Below, one piece after another: positions 7,438-13,201 of a stretch of 13,201 nt of DNA. Below the pieces are notes generated by a model. It saw only the letters and a list, made by a program, of their open reading frames with translations. It did not search any database and had not been told where the DNA came from. Both the position numbers and the translations under genes were made by a program. The stretch is taken from assembly GCA_030593785.1 (NCBI GenBank), contig JAUVGM010000022.1:1-13201 (forward strand). Direction: 5' to 3'. The DNA is from Gammaproteobacteria bacterium (lineage in GTDB: Bacteria; Pseudomonadota; Gammaproteobacteria; UBA6429; Thiohalophilaceae). Every line of letters begins with the position of its first letter. The stretch's first letter is position 1.

Positions 7438-8754
7438 TCAGCGCATTACTTCAGCAGGCTTGAGGCGAATCGTTTGCCATGAAGGTATAAGAGACGCGAG
7501 CATAGTAACAACCATCATCATCAGGCAGGCATAAACAACATCCATAGGGATAAGGTAACCTTTCATTACCGGCTCGAAAATCATTCCGGCCCAATCATAG
7601 CCATCCGGCATGGATTGACTAAAGTCGATACCGTGCTCTTCAAAATAATTATTAATGATAAGTCCAACTACTGAGCCAACAGCCGCAGAGACCAGGGACA
7701 GAAAAAAAGATTCAAACAAAACCATGAGTAAAAGCCAACGGCGCTTCATACCAATGGCAAGTAGGATGCCGAATTCATGAGTACGTTCATGTACCGCCAT
7801 GAGCATGGTATTCAACATACCAAGAGAAGCGAGACTGATAATAATAAAACCAATAATAAAAACAAACGCCTTACTCAGTTCTAACAGGTCAGCAACCGCT
7901 GGATTGAGTTGACGCCAGTTTCGTACAACCGGTACGCCACCTAGTTTATCGAGCGGCTCGACTGCTGTGAGTTTGTTTAACTTTTCAATAATATCGGCTT
8001 GAATATTTTCCAGTTGGCTTAGATCGTTCACTTTGATCGCCAGCTCGTGAAAGCCATTTTCCAGGTACATGAGTTGTTGATAGGCTTCAATCGACATCAA
8101 CACACCCATACGATCAAAGTTGGGTTCCAGTGGTTTTAGTATCGCAGCAACGCGGTAAAGGGCATTACCAATACTGCCATCAGCGGCTTGTGTTACCAAC
8201 ACCAGTTCATCGCCGGGTTCCACATTCATATTTTTAGCCAGCTGTGCGCCAATCACCAGGTTGTAACGAGCAAACCCATTTTCAGTTATGTCTGCTATGC
8301 CCAGATCAAGTTTACCGTGGCGAACATGCTCCAGCATTTTTGTGACTTCTATTTCTCGTTTTGGATCAACGGCTTTTATTAAAACTCCGGTCGATGTGTT
8401 TGTTGAACTGGCAAGCCCGGAGGCATAGAGTCTTGGTGCTATCGTAATGTCAGGGAATTCCTGTTCAAGCTTTTGCATATAGGACCAGGGCAATGTTGCA
8501 TAAAGATCCTGATCATCAATAAAGGCTTGTCGGTGTAGCTGAATATGTGAAGTAGAAATCTCAGTAGCAAAACGTACCATTTGTCGTGTCATGCCTTCGA
8601 GAAGTGAAGCGTAGAGAATCACCATCACTAAGCCACTTGCCAGGGCAGAAATGGTGAGAACACTGCGTATCGGATTGCGCCAGATATTACGCCAGGCAAC
8701 AAAAATGAGTATGGGCAGACGGCTTAAGACAGATGCTTGTGCAGATTTTTTCAT
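7438..8754 (-). CDS. FtsX/LolC-type ABC permease (first of pair)
   Basis: A 438-residue inner-membrane protein paired with the downstream permease. After a short cytoplasmic N-terminus containing AWRNIWRNPIRS comes TM1 (about 31-52), then a periplasmic domain to about residue 290. TM2 (295-322), TM3 (341-368) and TM4 (405-425) complete the fold. HERTHEFGILLAIGMKRRW is the coupling helix region, and RLKPAEVMR is a family-typical end. The WRNxWR(N/H) element near the N-terminus is shared with the second permease, supporting an old duplication. The gene begins 15 nt after the LolA-like gene with only a weak purine-rich ribosome site, consistent with translation following on from the gene before. 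It probably extracts a lipid-linked or hydrophobic substrate from the inner membrane; that is inference from the fold. Confidence 0.92.
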   Translation of the reverse strand: MKKSAQASVLSRLPILIFVAWRNIWRNPIRSVLTISALASGLVMVILYASLLEGMTRQMVRFATEISTSHIQLHRQAFIDDQDLYATLPWSYMQKLEQEFPDITIAPRLYASGLASSTNTSTGVLIKAVDPKREIEVTKMLEHVRHGKLDLGIADITENGFARYNLVIGAQLAKNMNVEPGDELVLVTQAADGSIGNALYRVAAILKPLEPNFDRMGVLMSIEAYQQLMYLENGFHELAIKVNDLSQLENIQADIIEKLNKLTAVEPLDKLGGVPVVRNWRQLNPAVADLLELSKAFVFIIGFIIISLASLGMLNTMLMAVHERTHEFGILLAIGMKRRWLLLMVLFESFFLSLVSAAVGSVVGLIINNYFEEHGIDFSQSMPDGYDWAGMIFEPVMKGYLIPMDVVYACLMMMVVTMLASLIPSWQTIRLKPAEVMR

Positions 8755-8769
8755 CTGTAGTCTTTTCTT

Positions 8770-9564
8770 TTAACGACGTCTTTGTAAATTTTGTAATGAG
8801 AAGAAAGAATCTTCTAACGGTATGTCTAAAATAATATCTTTATAAACAATCACCGTTGATTCTTCAGGCTTGTCCTCCGGTTGTAGCGTTAGTCGCATTG
8901 GAATGGTTCTTTTATCGATTATTCTTGGCTGATCAAACGTCATGGTGCGAATCAATATCCCTTCCTCATCGTAATAAAGGGCACGATGTGGCGATAATGT
9001 TTTTTGTTCAATTTGCATAACTACCTTTCCCCAGACCACAGCGGCATCTTCTTTAGGGATCGAGGTGAGCTCATAGATGCTGATGCCATTACGCTTGCCT
9101 TCAAAAGTAATGCTGGAAGTGTAATCGTCTTCAATCGTACTTTCTTTGACTAGGTCATCATTGGTGAAATGACTTCCCATCCAGGAACCCGACATCATGC
9201 TCGAAGGTACTTTGGTGACACGGTTAATTTTTGGCAGGTAATTCCAGATATTTTCTTTCACTTTCAGTGTGGCGATGCCCTTATCTTTAATGGGGGCGCG
9301 AATCACAACCAGCGAATAATCTTTTCCACGTGACCAGGCTTCCATGGTCATGCTGCGTTCATAGCGTTGCGTTTTTACGGTCATCGACATGGTGGCATGT
9401 GAAGTGTCGCCGCGCCATAAACGATCAATATGGCGAATGAGTTCATCTATTTCTATCGCCGCTGCCGGTAATGAAGCAAATAATAAGAGGGATGACAAAA
9501 TAAGAGATTTCATCACTTTCTGAAAATGCATTTTATTATTCTTTTTATATATAGAGGGTTCCAT
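8770..9564 (-). CDS. LolA-like periplasmic protein (outer membrane lipoprotein-sorting protein family)
   Basis: A 264-residue exported protein. The N-terminus is long and basic (MEPSIYKKNNKMHFQKVMK), followed by the hydrophobic core SLILSSLLLFASL and an AAA cleavage region. The mature part resembles the LolA/LolB-like fold family annotated as outer membrane lipoprotein-sorting protein, with the typical stretch WNYLPKINRVTKVPSSMMSGSWMGS at about residues 107-131. Such half-barrels carry acyl chains across the periplasm. The first ATG (9564) is used because AAAGGGAGAAG ends 2 nt before it; later ATGs at 9531 and 9513 have no good ribosome site. It is the first gene of the five-gene operon, behind a good sigma-70 promoter. 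It is not the housekeeping LolA, which is shorter and normally encoded elsewhere. The actual cargo is unknown. Confidence 0.88.
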   Translation of the reverse strand: MEPSIYKKNNKMHFQKVMKSLILSSLLLFASLPAAAIEIDELIRHIDRLWRGDTSHATMSMTVKTQRYERSMTMEAWSRGKDYSLVVIRAPIKDKGIATLKVKENIWNYLPKINRVTKVPSSMMSGSWMGSHFTNDDLVKESTIEDDYTSSITFEGKRNGISIYELTSIPKEDAAVVWGKVVMQIEQKTLSPHRALYYDEEGILIRTMTFDQPRIIDKRTIPMRLTLQPEDKPEESTVIVYKDIILDIPLEDSFFSLQNLQRRR

Positions 9565-9587
9565 ATCTTCTCCCTTTACTCATTTTT

Positions 9588-9616
9588 ATTATCTGCCTAT
9601 TTAACAGGACTGTAAA
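9588..9616 (-). promoter_or_regulatory. Sigma-70 promoter of the LolA-like operon
   Basis: On the minus strand TTTACA (complement of 9611-9616) and GATAAT (complement of 9588-9593) are separated by exactly 17 bp. Each hexamer matches the consensus at 5 of 6 positions. The predicted start is near 9581, leaving a leader of under 20 nt that holds just the Shine-Dalgarno. Confidence 0.7.
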
Positions 9617-9693
9617 ACGAGAGAGGCTAAGATTGAGTGACGGTGCACCTATTTTCTAAATTTTTTATAAAAATTGCTGTCATATAAAAGATG

Positions 9694-9721
9694 AAAAAAG
9701 GACTGTACGTGAGTAAGTCCT
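9694..9721 (-). terminator. Intrinsic terminator facing the LolA-like operon
   Basis: On the minus strand AGGACT-TAC-TCAC-GTA-C-AGTCCT forms a 6+3 bp stem with a bulged C, followed by six T (complement of 9694-9699). It lies upstream of the operon promoter and has no annotated gene in front of it. It therefore either stops antisense transcription from the nrdJ side or ends an unannotated small transcript. Confidence 0.65.
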
Positions 9722-9757
9722 AACGCGTCAGAGAGCAATATTACAGGTATATTAATA

Positions 9758-9773
9758 ACACTACATATAGTGT
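9758..9773. promoter_or_regulatory. NrdR box 1
   Basis: ACACTACATATAGTGT matches the published NrdR-box consensus acaCwAtATaTwGtgt at nearly every position and is an almost perfect palindrome (AACACTA/TAGTGTT arms). NrdR represses ribonucleotide reductase genes. This copy is about 145 bp upstream of the predicted nrdJ start, so it may act at a distance or on another promoter. Confidence 0.8.
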
Positions 9774-9882
9774 TTAGGTGAAAATTATTTTTAATATTCA
9801 TTGAGTTATTTTAGCCTATTAAAAACATATAACTTATTGTTATTTATAGAAAATGTATCCGTTTATAGGCTTATAACAATTG

Positions 9883-9912
9883 TTGACAGTAGTGGTCAGA
9901 AGGCCATATGCT
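9883..9912 (+). promoter_or_regulatory. nrdJ promoter candidate
   Basis: TTGACA (9883-9888), a perfect -35, is followed after 18 bp by TATGCT (9907-9912), a 4-of-6 -10. The predicted start is near 9919. NrdR box 2 begins 11 bp past the -10, a position suited to repression. Confidence 0.55.
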
Positions 9913-9922
9913 GTGCACCTGA

Positions 9923-9938
9923 ACACAACATGTAGTGT
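9923..9938. promoter_or_regulatory. NrdR box 2
   Basis: ACACAACATGTAGTGT matches the NrdR consensus at about 14 of 16 positions. It overlaps the predicted transcription start region of nrdJ. A half-site, CACTACAT, lies at 9953-9960, in register for a degenerate third box 29 bp downstream. NrdR boxes usually come in pairs about three helical turns apart. Confidence 0.75.
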
Positions 9939-10066
9939 TTTAGAGTAACAAGCACTACATCACCCGCTTTAAGCGGGTCAGATTTAGTAAAAGTACAACA
10001 AAAAAACTGAAAATAATAAAAAGCGCAATTGGCAAACCCCCTGTTGATTGAGTTGAGGGTGATGTA
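9930..10066 (+). ncRNA. nrdJ 5' leader with mutually exclusive stems (candidate cis-regulatory RNA)
   Basis: Segment B, CACTACATCACCC (9953-9965), can form three competing helices. It pairs with ATGTAGTG at 9930-9937 (8 bp, 15-nt loop). Its ACCC end is part of the 7-bp hairpin ACCCGCT-TTA-AGCGGGT at 9962-9978. It also pairs through TACATCACCC with GGGTGATGTA at 10057-10066 (10 bp, perfect, enclosing 91 nt). Such mutually exclusive pairing is the hallmark of a leader that switches state. All strands lie downstream of the predicted start at about 9919, so all are transcribed. I find no B12-box of a cobalamin riboswitch. A candidate RNA motif upstream of nrdJ genes has been reported, but I cannot tell whether this is a member. 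The pairing is seen directly; the switching is inference. Confidence 0.5.
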
Positions 10067-10098
10067 ATTCCTTTTTAATTCAGTTGGTTAGCACATTA

Positions 10099-10128
10099 TT
10101 CTTTTTTCTCAGGCCCCCAGAAAAAGAA
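10099..10128 (+). promoter_or_regulatory. Leader hairpin with pyrimidine/purine arms
   Basis: TTCTTTTTTCT (10099-10109) pairs with AGAAAAAGAA (10119-10128) with one bulged base around a CAGGCCCCC loop. The loop's GGCCC could also pair with GGGCC at 10181-10185, next to the nrdJa start. There is no T-run, so it is not a terminator. Confidence 0.4.
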
Positions 10129-10149
10129 GAGTATGATATTAAATTTTTA

Positions 10150-10189
10150 TAACAACGAAAGTTGTTAAGACCGGAGGATCGGGCCGATC
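10150..10189 (+). promoter_or_regulatory. Structured ribosome-binding site of nrdJa
   Basis: A 7-bp hairpin, TAACAAC-GAAA-GTTGTTA (10150-10167), is capped by a GNRA tetraloop and lies just before GGAGG (10173-10177). The Shine-Dalgarno is 12 nt from the ATG, longer than normal. That spacer is filled by the palindrome GATCGGGCCGATC (10177-10189), which can fold and bring the two closer or block initiation. Confidence 0.6.
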
Positions 10190-12340
10190 ATGAGCGCACA
10201 GCTAAAAGCCTTGAAAACTAAAAAAACACAAGATATTCCTTACCAAGATGCGTCAATCGATATCTGGGATAAAAAATATCGCCTTAAAACAAAAGACGGT
10301 GATGATGTCGACAACAACATGGATGAGACGTATCAACGTGTTGCTCAGGCAATCGCTGAAGTTGAAGATGAAGAAAAGCGCCTCGAATGGTACGAAAAAT
10401 TTCTCTGGGCTTTACGTCATGGTGCGATTCCAGCCGGACGCATTATTTCAAATGCCGGTGCCTTAGAGCACAAGCCAGCAACCTCAACCATTAACTGTAC
10501 TGTTTCAGGTACGGTTCTGGATTCAATGGATGACATCTTAGGTAAAGTGCACGAAGCGGGCTTAACCTTAAAAGCAGGTTGTGGCATCGGTTACGAATTC
10601 TCTACCTTACGTCCTAAAGGCGCTTATGTTTCAGGCGCGGGTGCGTATACCTCGGGTCCTCTTTCGTTCATGGATATCTTCGATAAGATGTGTTTTACCG
10701 TATCAAGTGCCGGTGGACGTCGTGGCGCACAAATGGCAACGTTTGATGTTGGCCACCCGGATGTCATGGATTTCATTCGCGCTAAACGTGAAGACGGTCG
10801 CTTACGTCAGTTCAATCTTTCTTTACTCGTCACAGAAGAATTCATGAAAGCCGTTGAAACCAACGATGAGTGGAAACTGGCTTTCCCTGTAACAGAAAAA
10901 GAAGCAGAAGAAGATGGCTTAGACATGAAAGATGACTCACAAGTTATCTGGCGTGAATGGCCGATCACTAAAGGTTACATCACTAACCGTGAAGGCTTAG
11001 TTGCTTGTAAAGTTTACAAAACAGTCAAAGCAAATCATTTGTGGGACATGATCATGTCTTCGACTTATGACTTTGCTGAGCCAGGTTTCATTCTTATTGA
11101 TAAAGTGAATGAGAAGAACAACAACTGGTTCTGTGAAAATGTACGTGCAACGAATCCTTGTGGTGAACAACCACTACCTCCTTATGGTTCATGCTTATTA
11201 GGTTCAATTAACCTGACTAAATTCGTAAACGATCCGTTTACCGAGAAAGCCAAGTTTGACTGGAAAGGTTTCGAAAAAGTGATTGGTATCTTTACTCGTC
11301 TGCTCGATAACGTTGTTGAAATTAATGGCCTGCCATTAGAAGGACAACGTGATGCCATCCTGAATAAACGTCGTCATGGTATGGGTTTCCTTGGTTTAGG
11401 TTCAACGTTAACCATGTTACGTGAAAAGTACGGCAGTTCAGCGTCAGTTGAGTTCACAGAAAAAGTGAGCAAAACATTAGCAATGGCAGGTTGGGAAGCC
11501 GCGTTAGAGCTTGCCAAAGAAAAAGGTCCAGCACCCATCATGGAAGAAACCTTTAAAGTGACCGGTGCCATGTTACGTAAGCGTCCAGAAATGAAACGCG
11601 ATGGTTATAAAGCGGGCGACAAAGTAAAAGGCAAAGTGTTACATGCCAAGTACAGTCGTTACATGCAAAAAGTGGCAGAAGTAAATCCAGAATTAGTCAA
11701 TGAGTTAGCTGAAATTGGTGCACGTTTTACACACCACAGTTCAATCGCGCCAACAGGAACAATCAGTTTGTCGTTAGCCAATAACTCAAGTAATGGTATT
11801 GAACCTTCATTCGCGCATCACTATTCACGTAACGTCATTCGTGAAGGTAAGAAAACAAAAGAAAAAGTCGATGTGTATTCTTTTGAATTGTTAGCTTACC
11901 GCGAGTTAATCAATAAAAAAGCCATGCCTTATGCACAAGACGAAGAAGCTAAATTACCAGAGTACTTCATTGCTGCAGATGATGTTTCACCAAAGCAACA
12001 TGTAGATATTCAAGCTGCTGCACAGGGCTGGATCGATTCAAGTATTTCTAAAACTGCAAACGTACCAACAGATTATCCGTTTGAAGAGTTTAAAGATATT
12101 TATACCTATGCTTACGAGCAAGGTTTAAAAGGTTGTACAACGTTCCGCTTTAACCCCGAAGCGTTCCAGGGTGTTCTGGTCAAAGAAGAAGACCTGGAAA
12201 AGACAATGTACAAATTCACCTTAGACAACGGAGAAGTTGTTGAAGTGAAAGGTAACGAAGAGATTGAGTATGATGGTGAGATGCATACGGCGGCAAATCT
12301 ATTCGATGCTCTAAAAGAGGGTTACTACGGCAAGTTTTAG
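10190..12340 (+). CDS. nrdJa: Adenosylcobalamin-dependent (class II) ribonucleotide reductase, catalytic subunit NrdJa
   Basis: A 716-residue cytoplasmic enzyme that reduces ribonucleotides to deoxyribonucleotides using a B12-generated thiyl radical, with or without oxygen. The active site can be read directly: N322-P-C324-G-E326 (thiyl radical cysteine with its Asn and Glu) and the redox pair C103 (TINCTVSGT) and C335 (YGSCLLGSINL). Other family stretches are GCGIGYEFSTLRPKGA and SSIAPTGTISLSLANNSSNGIEPSF. There is no N-terminal ATP-cone, so no dATP off-switch is expected. The protein ends at KEGYYGKF, before the C-terminal region found in unsplit NrdJ; that region is encoded by nrdJb, as in Pseudomonas. 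The start is supported by GGAGG, although 12 nt away. NrdR boxes and a structured leader precede it. A 476-nt structured gap follows. Confidence 0.96.
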   Translation: MSAQLKALKTKKTQDIPYQDASIDIWDKKYRLKTKDGDDVDNNMDETYQRVAQAIAEVEDEEKRLEWYEKFLWALRHGAIPAGRIISNAGALEHKPATSTINCTVSGTVLDSMDDILGKVHEAGLTLKAGCGIGYEFSTLRPKGAYVSGAGAYTSGPLSFMDIFDKMCFTVSSAGGRRGAQMATFDVGHPDVMDFIRAKREDGRLRQFNLSLLVTEEFMKAVETNDEWKLAFPVTEKEAEEDGLDMKDDSQVIWREWPITKGYITNREGLVACKVYKTVKANHLWDMIMSSTYDFAEPGFILIDKVNEKNNNWFCENVRATNPCGEQPLPPYGSCLLGSINLTKFVNDPFTEKAKFDWKGFEKVIGIFTRLLDNVVEINGLPLEGQRDAILNKRRHGMGFLGLGSTLTMLREKYGSSASVEFTEKVSKTLAMAGWEAALELAKEKGPAPIMEETFKVTGAMLRKRPEMKRDGYKAGDKVKGKVLHAKYSRYMQKVAEVNPELVNELAEIGARFTHHSSIAPTGTISLSLANNSSNGIEPSFAHHYSRNVIREGKKTKEKVDVYSFELLAYRELINKKAMPYAQDEEAKLPEYFIAADDVSPKQHVDIQAAAQGWIDSSISKTANVPTDYPFEEFKDIYTYAYEQGLKGCTTFRFNPEAFQGVLVKEEDLEKTMYKFTLDNGEVVEVKGNEEIEYDGEMHTAANLFDALKEGYYGKF

Positions 12341-12784
12341 GCGGCGTTAGCGCCTCGTATACGGCGTTAAAATTAAATTTTCGAAACCTCACTTATTAAA
12401 CATAAGCTTCGGTTTCAAAAATTCAATTTTGCCTTGTCTACGAACCGCTAACTTGCCTAAAACAATAATTGTAGGTTCGAATTCATTCGAACGCGGTATT
12501 GATATAACAACATTACTTAAAGTTTTAAGTAATAGTTCAAAAGAACAAAATGTAGGTCGGCTCTCATAGTGCCCCTCTTCAGAAATATTAAAGAGGGTAT
12601 TAGGCCGACGCAGAAGTTGGAACAACAACTAAACCTAAAAGGTTAGTAAAGGTTCCAACAAAAAGAATCTGAACGGATCGGATAAGTTAAAACAAGCGAA
12701 TACGAATTGAAACTTGCTTTAATTTATCCGGTTCGATCAGAACCAAACAACAAATGTTTAATCTCAATAAAGATTGAGGTTAAA
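12339..12784 (+). ncRNA. Large structured RNA between nrdJa and nrdJb (about ten hairpins)
   Basis: The 476-nt gap holds no convincing gene but is packed with inverted repeats. H1 12339-12355 AGGCG/CGCCT. H2 12369-12388 with 12411-12430, a 20-nt arm pair with two mismatches, plus inner CTTAT/ATAAG. H3 CGAACC 12441-12446 / GGTTCG 12474-12479. H4 GTTCGAAT/ATTCGAAC 12475-12492. H5 ATTACTTAAA/TTTAAGTAAT 12512-12533. H6 GTTC-AAAA-GAAC 12535-12546. H7 GTCGGC/GCCGAC 12556-12609 with inner CCCTCTT/AAGAGGG. H8 GTTGGAAC/GTTCCAAC 12616-12659 with inner ACTAAACC/GGTTAGT. H9 12679-12696 with 12713-12730, an 18-nt arm pair with one G-U and one mismatch, plus outer TCTGA/TCAGA. H10 12757-12768 with 12773-12784, 12 bp with one G-U. 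H3 and H4 share an arm. No hairpin is followed by a T-run. I do not recognise a known RNA family. The function is unknown; control of the NrdJa:NrdJb ratio, mRNA processing or stability are possibilities. Confidence 0.72.
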
Positions 12785-12816
12785 ATAAAAAAAGAAAGAG
12801 AGTGGGGAATAGGACA

Positions 12817-13201
12817 ATGGGCATAAAAATAGCACATAAAATTGTTGGTTATGCGGTCGCAAAAGATGACGCAGATGATGCAGCAGCAGAAGCGGCATTA
12901 AAAGGTGTTGAGCAGGAAGACACTAATATTATCCAGATGCATGAAAAGCTGGAACGTCCTGAAACATTATTGGGTTCAACGTATAAAGTTAAAACCCCAT
13001 TATCAGAACATGCGTTATACATCACCATTAATGATGTAGTTTTAAACGAAGGTACAGACCATCAACTGCGTCGTCCATTTGAAGTTTTCATTAACTCAAA
13101 AAACATGGATCACTTTCAGTGGATTGTTGCTTTAACAAGAATCATTTCAGCAGTATTCCGTAAAGGTGGTGACGTAACGTTCTTAGTAGACGAACTCCGT
13201 T
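12817..13201 (+). CDS. nrdJb: Class II ribonucleotide reductase accessory subunit NrdJb, 3' end outside window
   Basis: I translated this frame by hand from the ATG at 12817; it is open for 128 codons to the window edge. The protein contains HEKLERPETLLGSTYKVKTP, EHALYITINDVVLNEG, RRPFEVFINSKNMDHFQWI and VFRKGGDVTFLVDEL. These are hallmarks of the NrdJb/TSCPD-type protein that corresponds to the C-terminal part of unsplit NrdJ and, in Pseudomonas aeruginosa, is needed for NrdJa activity. The C-terminal cysteines, if present, lie beyond the window. Initiation: GGGGA ends 8 nt before the ATG; AGGA is only 2 nt away. A GTG at 12802 is in frame but lacks a ribosome site. An in-frame TAA at 12781 rules out read-through from nrdJa, which is also in a different frame. 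Hairpin H10 ends 19 nt before the GGGGA. Confidence 0.93.
   Translation, partial: MGIKIAHKIVGYAVAKDDADDAAAEAALKGVEQEDTNIIQMHEKLERPETLLGSTYKVKTPLSEHALYITINDVVLNEGTDHQLRRPFEVFINSKNMDHFQWIVALTRIISAVFRKGGDVTFLVDELR

Larger units (their letters stand above)
9565..10189. other. Divergent regulatory region between LolA-like operon and nrdJa
   Basis: These 625 bases contain no convincing gene. From left to right they hold the operon promoter (minus), a minus-facing intrinsic terminator, NrdR box 1, a 100-bp very AT-rich stretch with an inverted repeat AGCCTAT (9813-9819) / ATAGGCT (9865-9871), the nrdJ promoter with NrdR box 2, and a structured leader of about 270 nt. The most distinctive parts are listed as separate entries. 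Confidence 0.7.

Noticed and set aside
9900..10189. Cobalamin riboswitch upstream of the B12-dependent reductase
   Set aside because: No B12-box (GCCACTG-like) or the expected multi-helix core is visible; the leader has other, unrelated alternative stems.
12471..12492. tRNA-like T-arm (GGTTCGAATTC)
   Set aside because: The required flanking stem and the acceptor, D and anticodon arms are absent; the segment is instead an 8-bp palindrome.
12389..12628. 79-codon minus-strand open frame between nrdJa and nrdJb
   Set aside because: It lies across several hairpins, has no convincing ribosome site or recognisable protein motif, and is explained by AT-rich repeat sequence.
12757..12784. Rho-independent terminator before nrdJb
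   Set aside because: The 12-bp stem is AT-rich and is followed by A-rich sequence on the plus strand, not a T-run.
12341..12816. Group I or group II self-splicing intron joining nrdJa and nrdJb
   Set aside because: nrdJa has a normal stop and nrdJb its own ribosome site and ATG, as in split nrdJab elsewhere. I saw no group I core motifs and no group II domain V, and there is no intron-encoded protein.

Overview
The window looks like part of the chromosome of a sulfur-oxidising gammaproteobacterium. The evidence is a dissimilatory-type ATP sulfurylase (sat), a split B12-dependent ribonucleotide reductase (nrdJa/nrdJb) of the kind known in Pseudomonas, E. coli-like sigma-E and sigma-32 promoter sequences, and NrdR boxes. 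Base composition is fairly AT-rich by eye, with very AT-rich intergenic DNA. I see no mobile-element genes, CRISPR array, tRNA or rRNA.

Layout. Everything from 1 to 9564 is on the minus strand. It begins with sat (1-1082, C-terminus cut by the window edge), then a single-domain CheY-like response regulator (1407-1790) with an intrinsic terminator, a Do-family periplasmic protease (1936-3324) behind a sigma-E-like promoter and palindromes, and an Hsp20 chaperone (3538-3978) with a sigma-32-like promoter and a strong terminator. A 96-bp element with perfect 14-bp inverted ends follows (4093-4188). Next is a tight five-gene operon, in transcription order: LolA-like periplasmic protein (9564-8770), two FtsX/LolC-type permeases (8754-7438 and 7424-6129), a LolD/MacB-type ATPase (6109-5408) and a predicted outer-membrane beta-barrel (5424-4201) that overlaps the ATPase gene by 17 nt. 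Together they could form an inner-membrane-to-outer-membrane route for a lipid, lipoprotein or other hydrophobic cargo.

The plus strand from about 9750 onward is the ribonucleotide reductase locus. A 625-bp divergent region holds the operon promoter, an unassigned minus-strand terminator, two NrdR boxes, an nrdJ promoter candidate and a leader of about 270 nt with mutually exclusive stems. nrdJa (10190-12340) encodes the catalytic subunit. nrdJb (12817 to the window end) encodes the accessory subunit.

The most unusual feature is the 476-nt gap between nrdJa and nrdJb. It is almost entirely a chain of about ten inverted repeats, several 10-20 bp long, with some G-U pairs and bulges, and it has no terminator or convincing ORF. 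I read it as a large structured RNA inside the nrdJab transcript, and it is the best candidate here for an undescribed element. All functional statements rest on motif reading from the sequence alone; no searches or folding programs were run.
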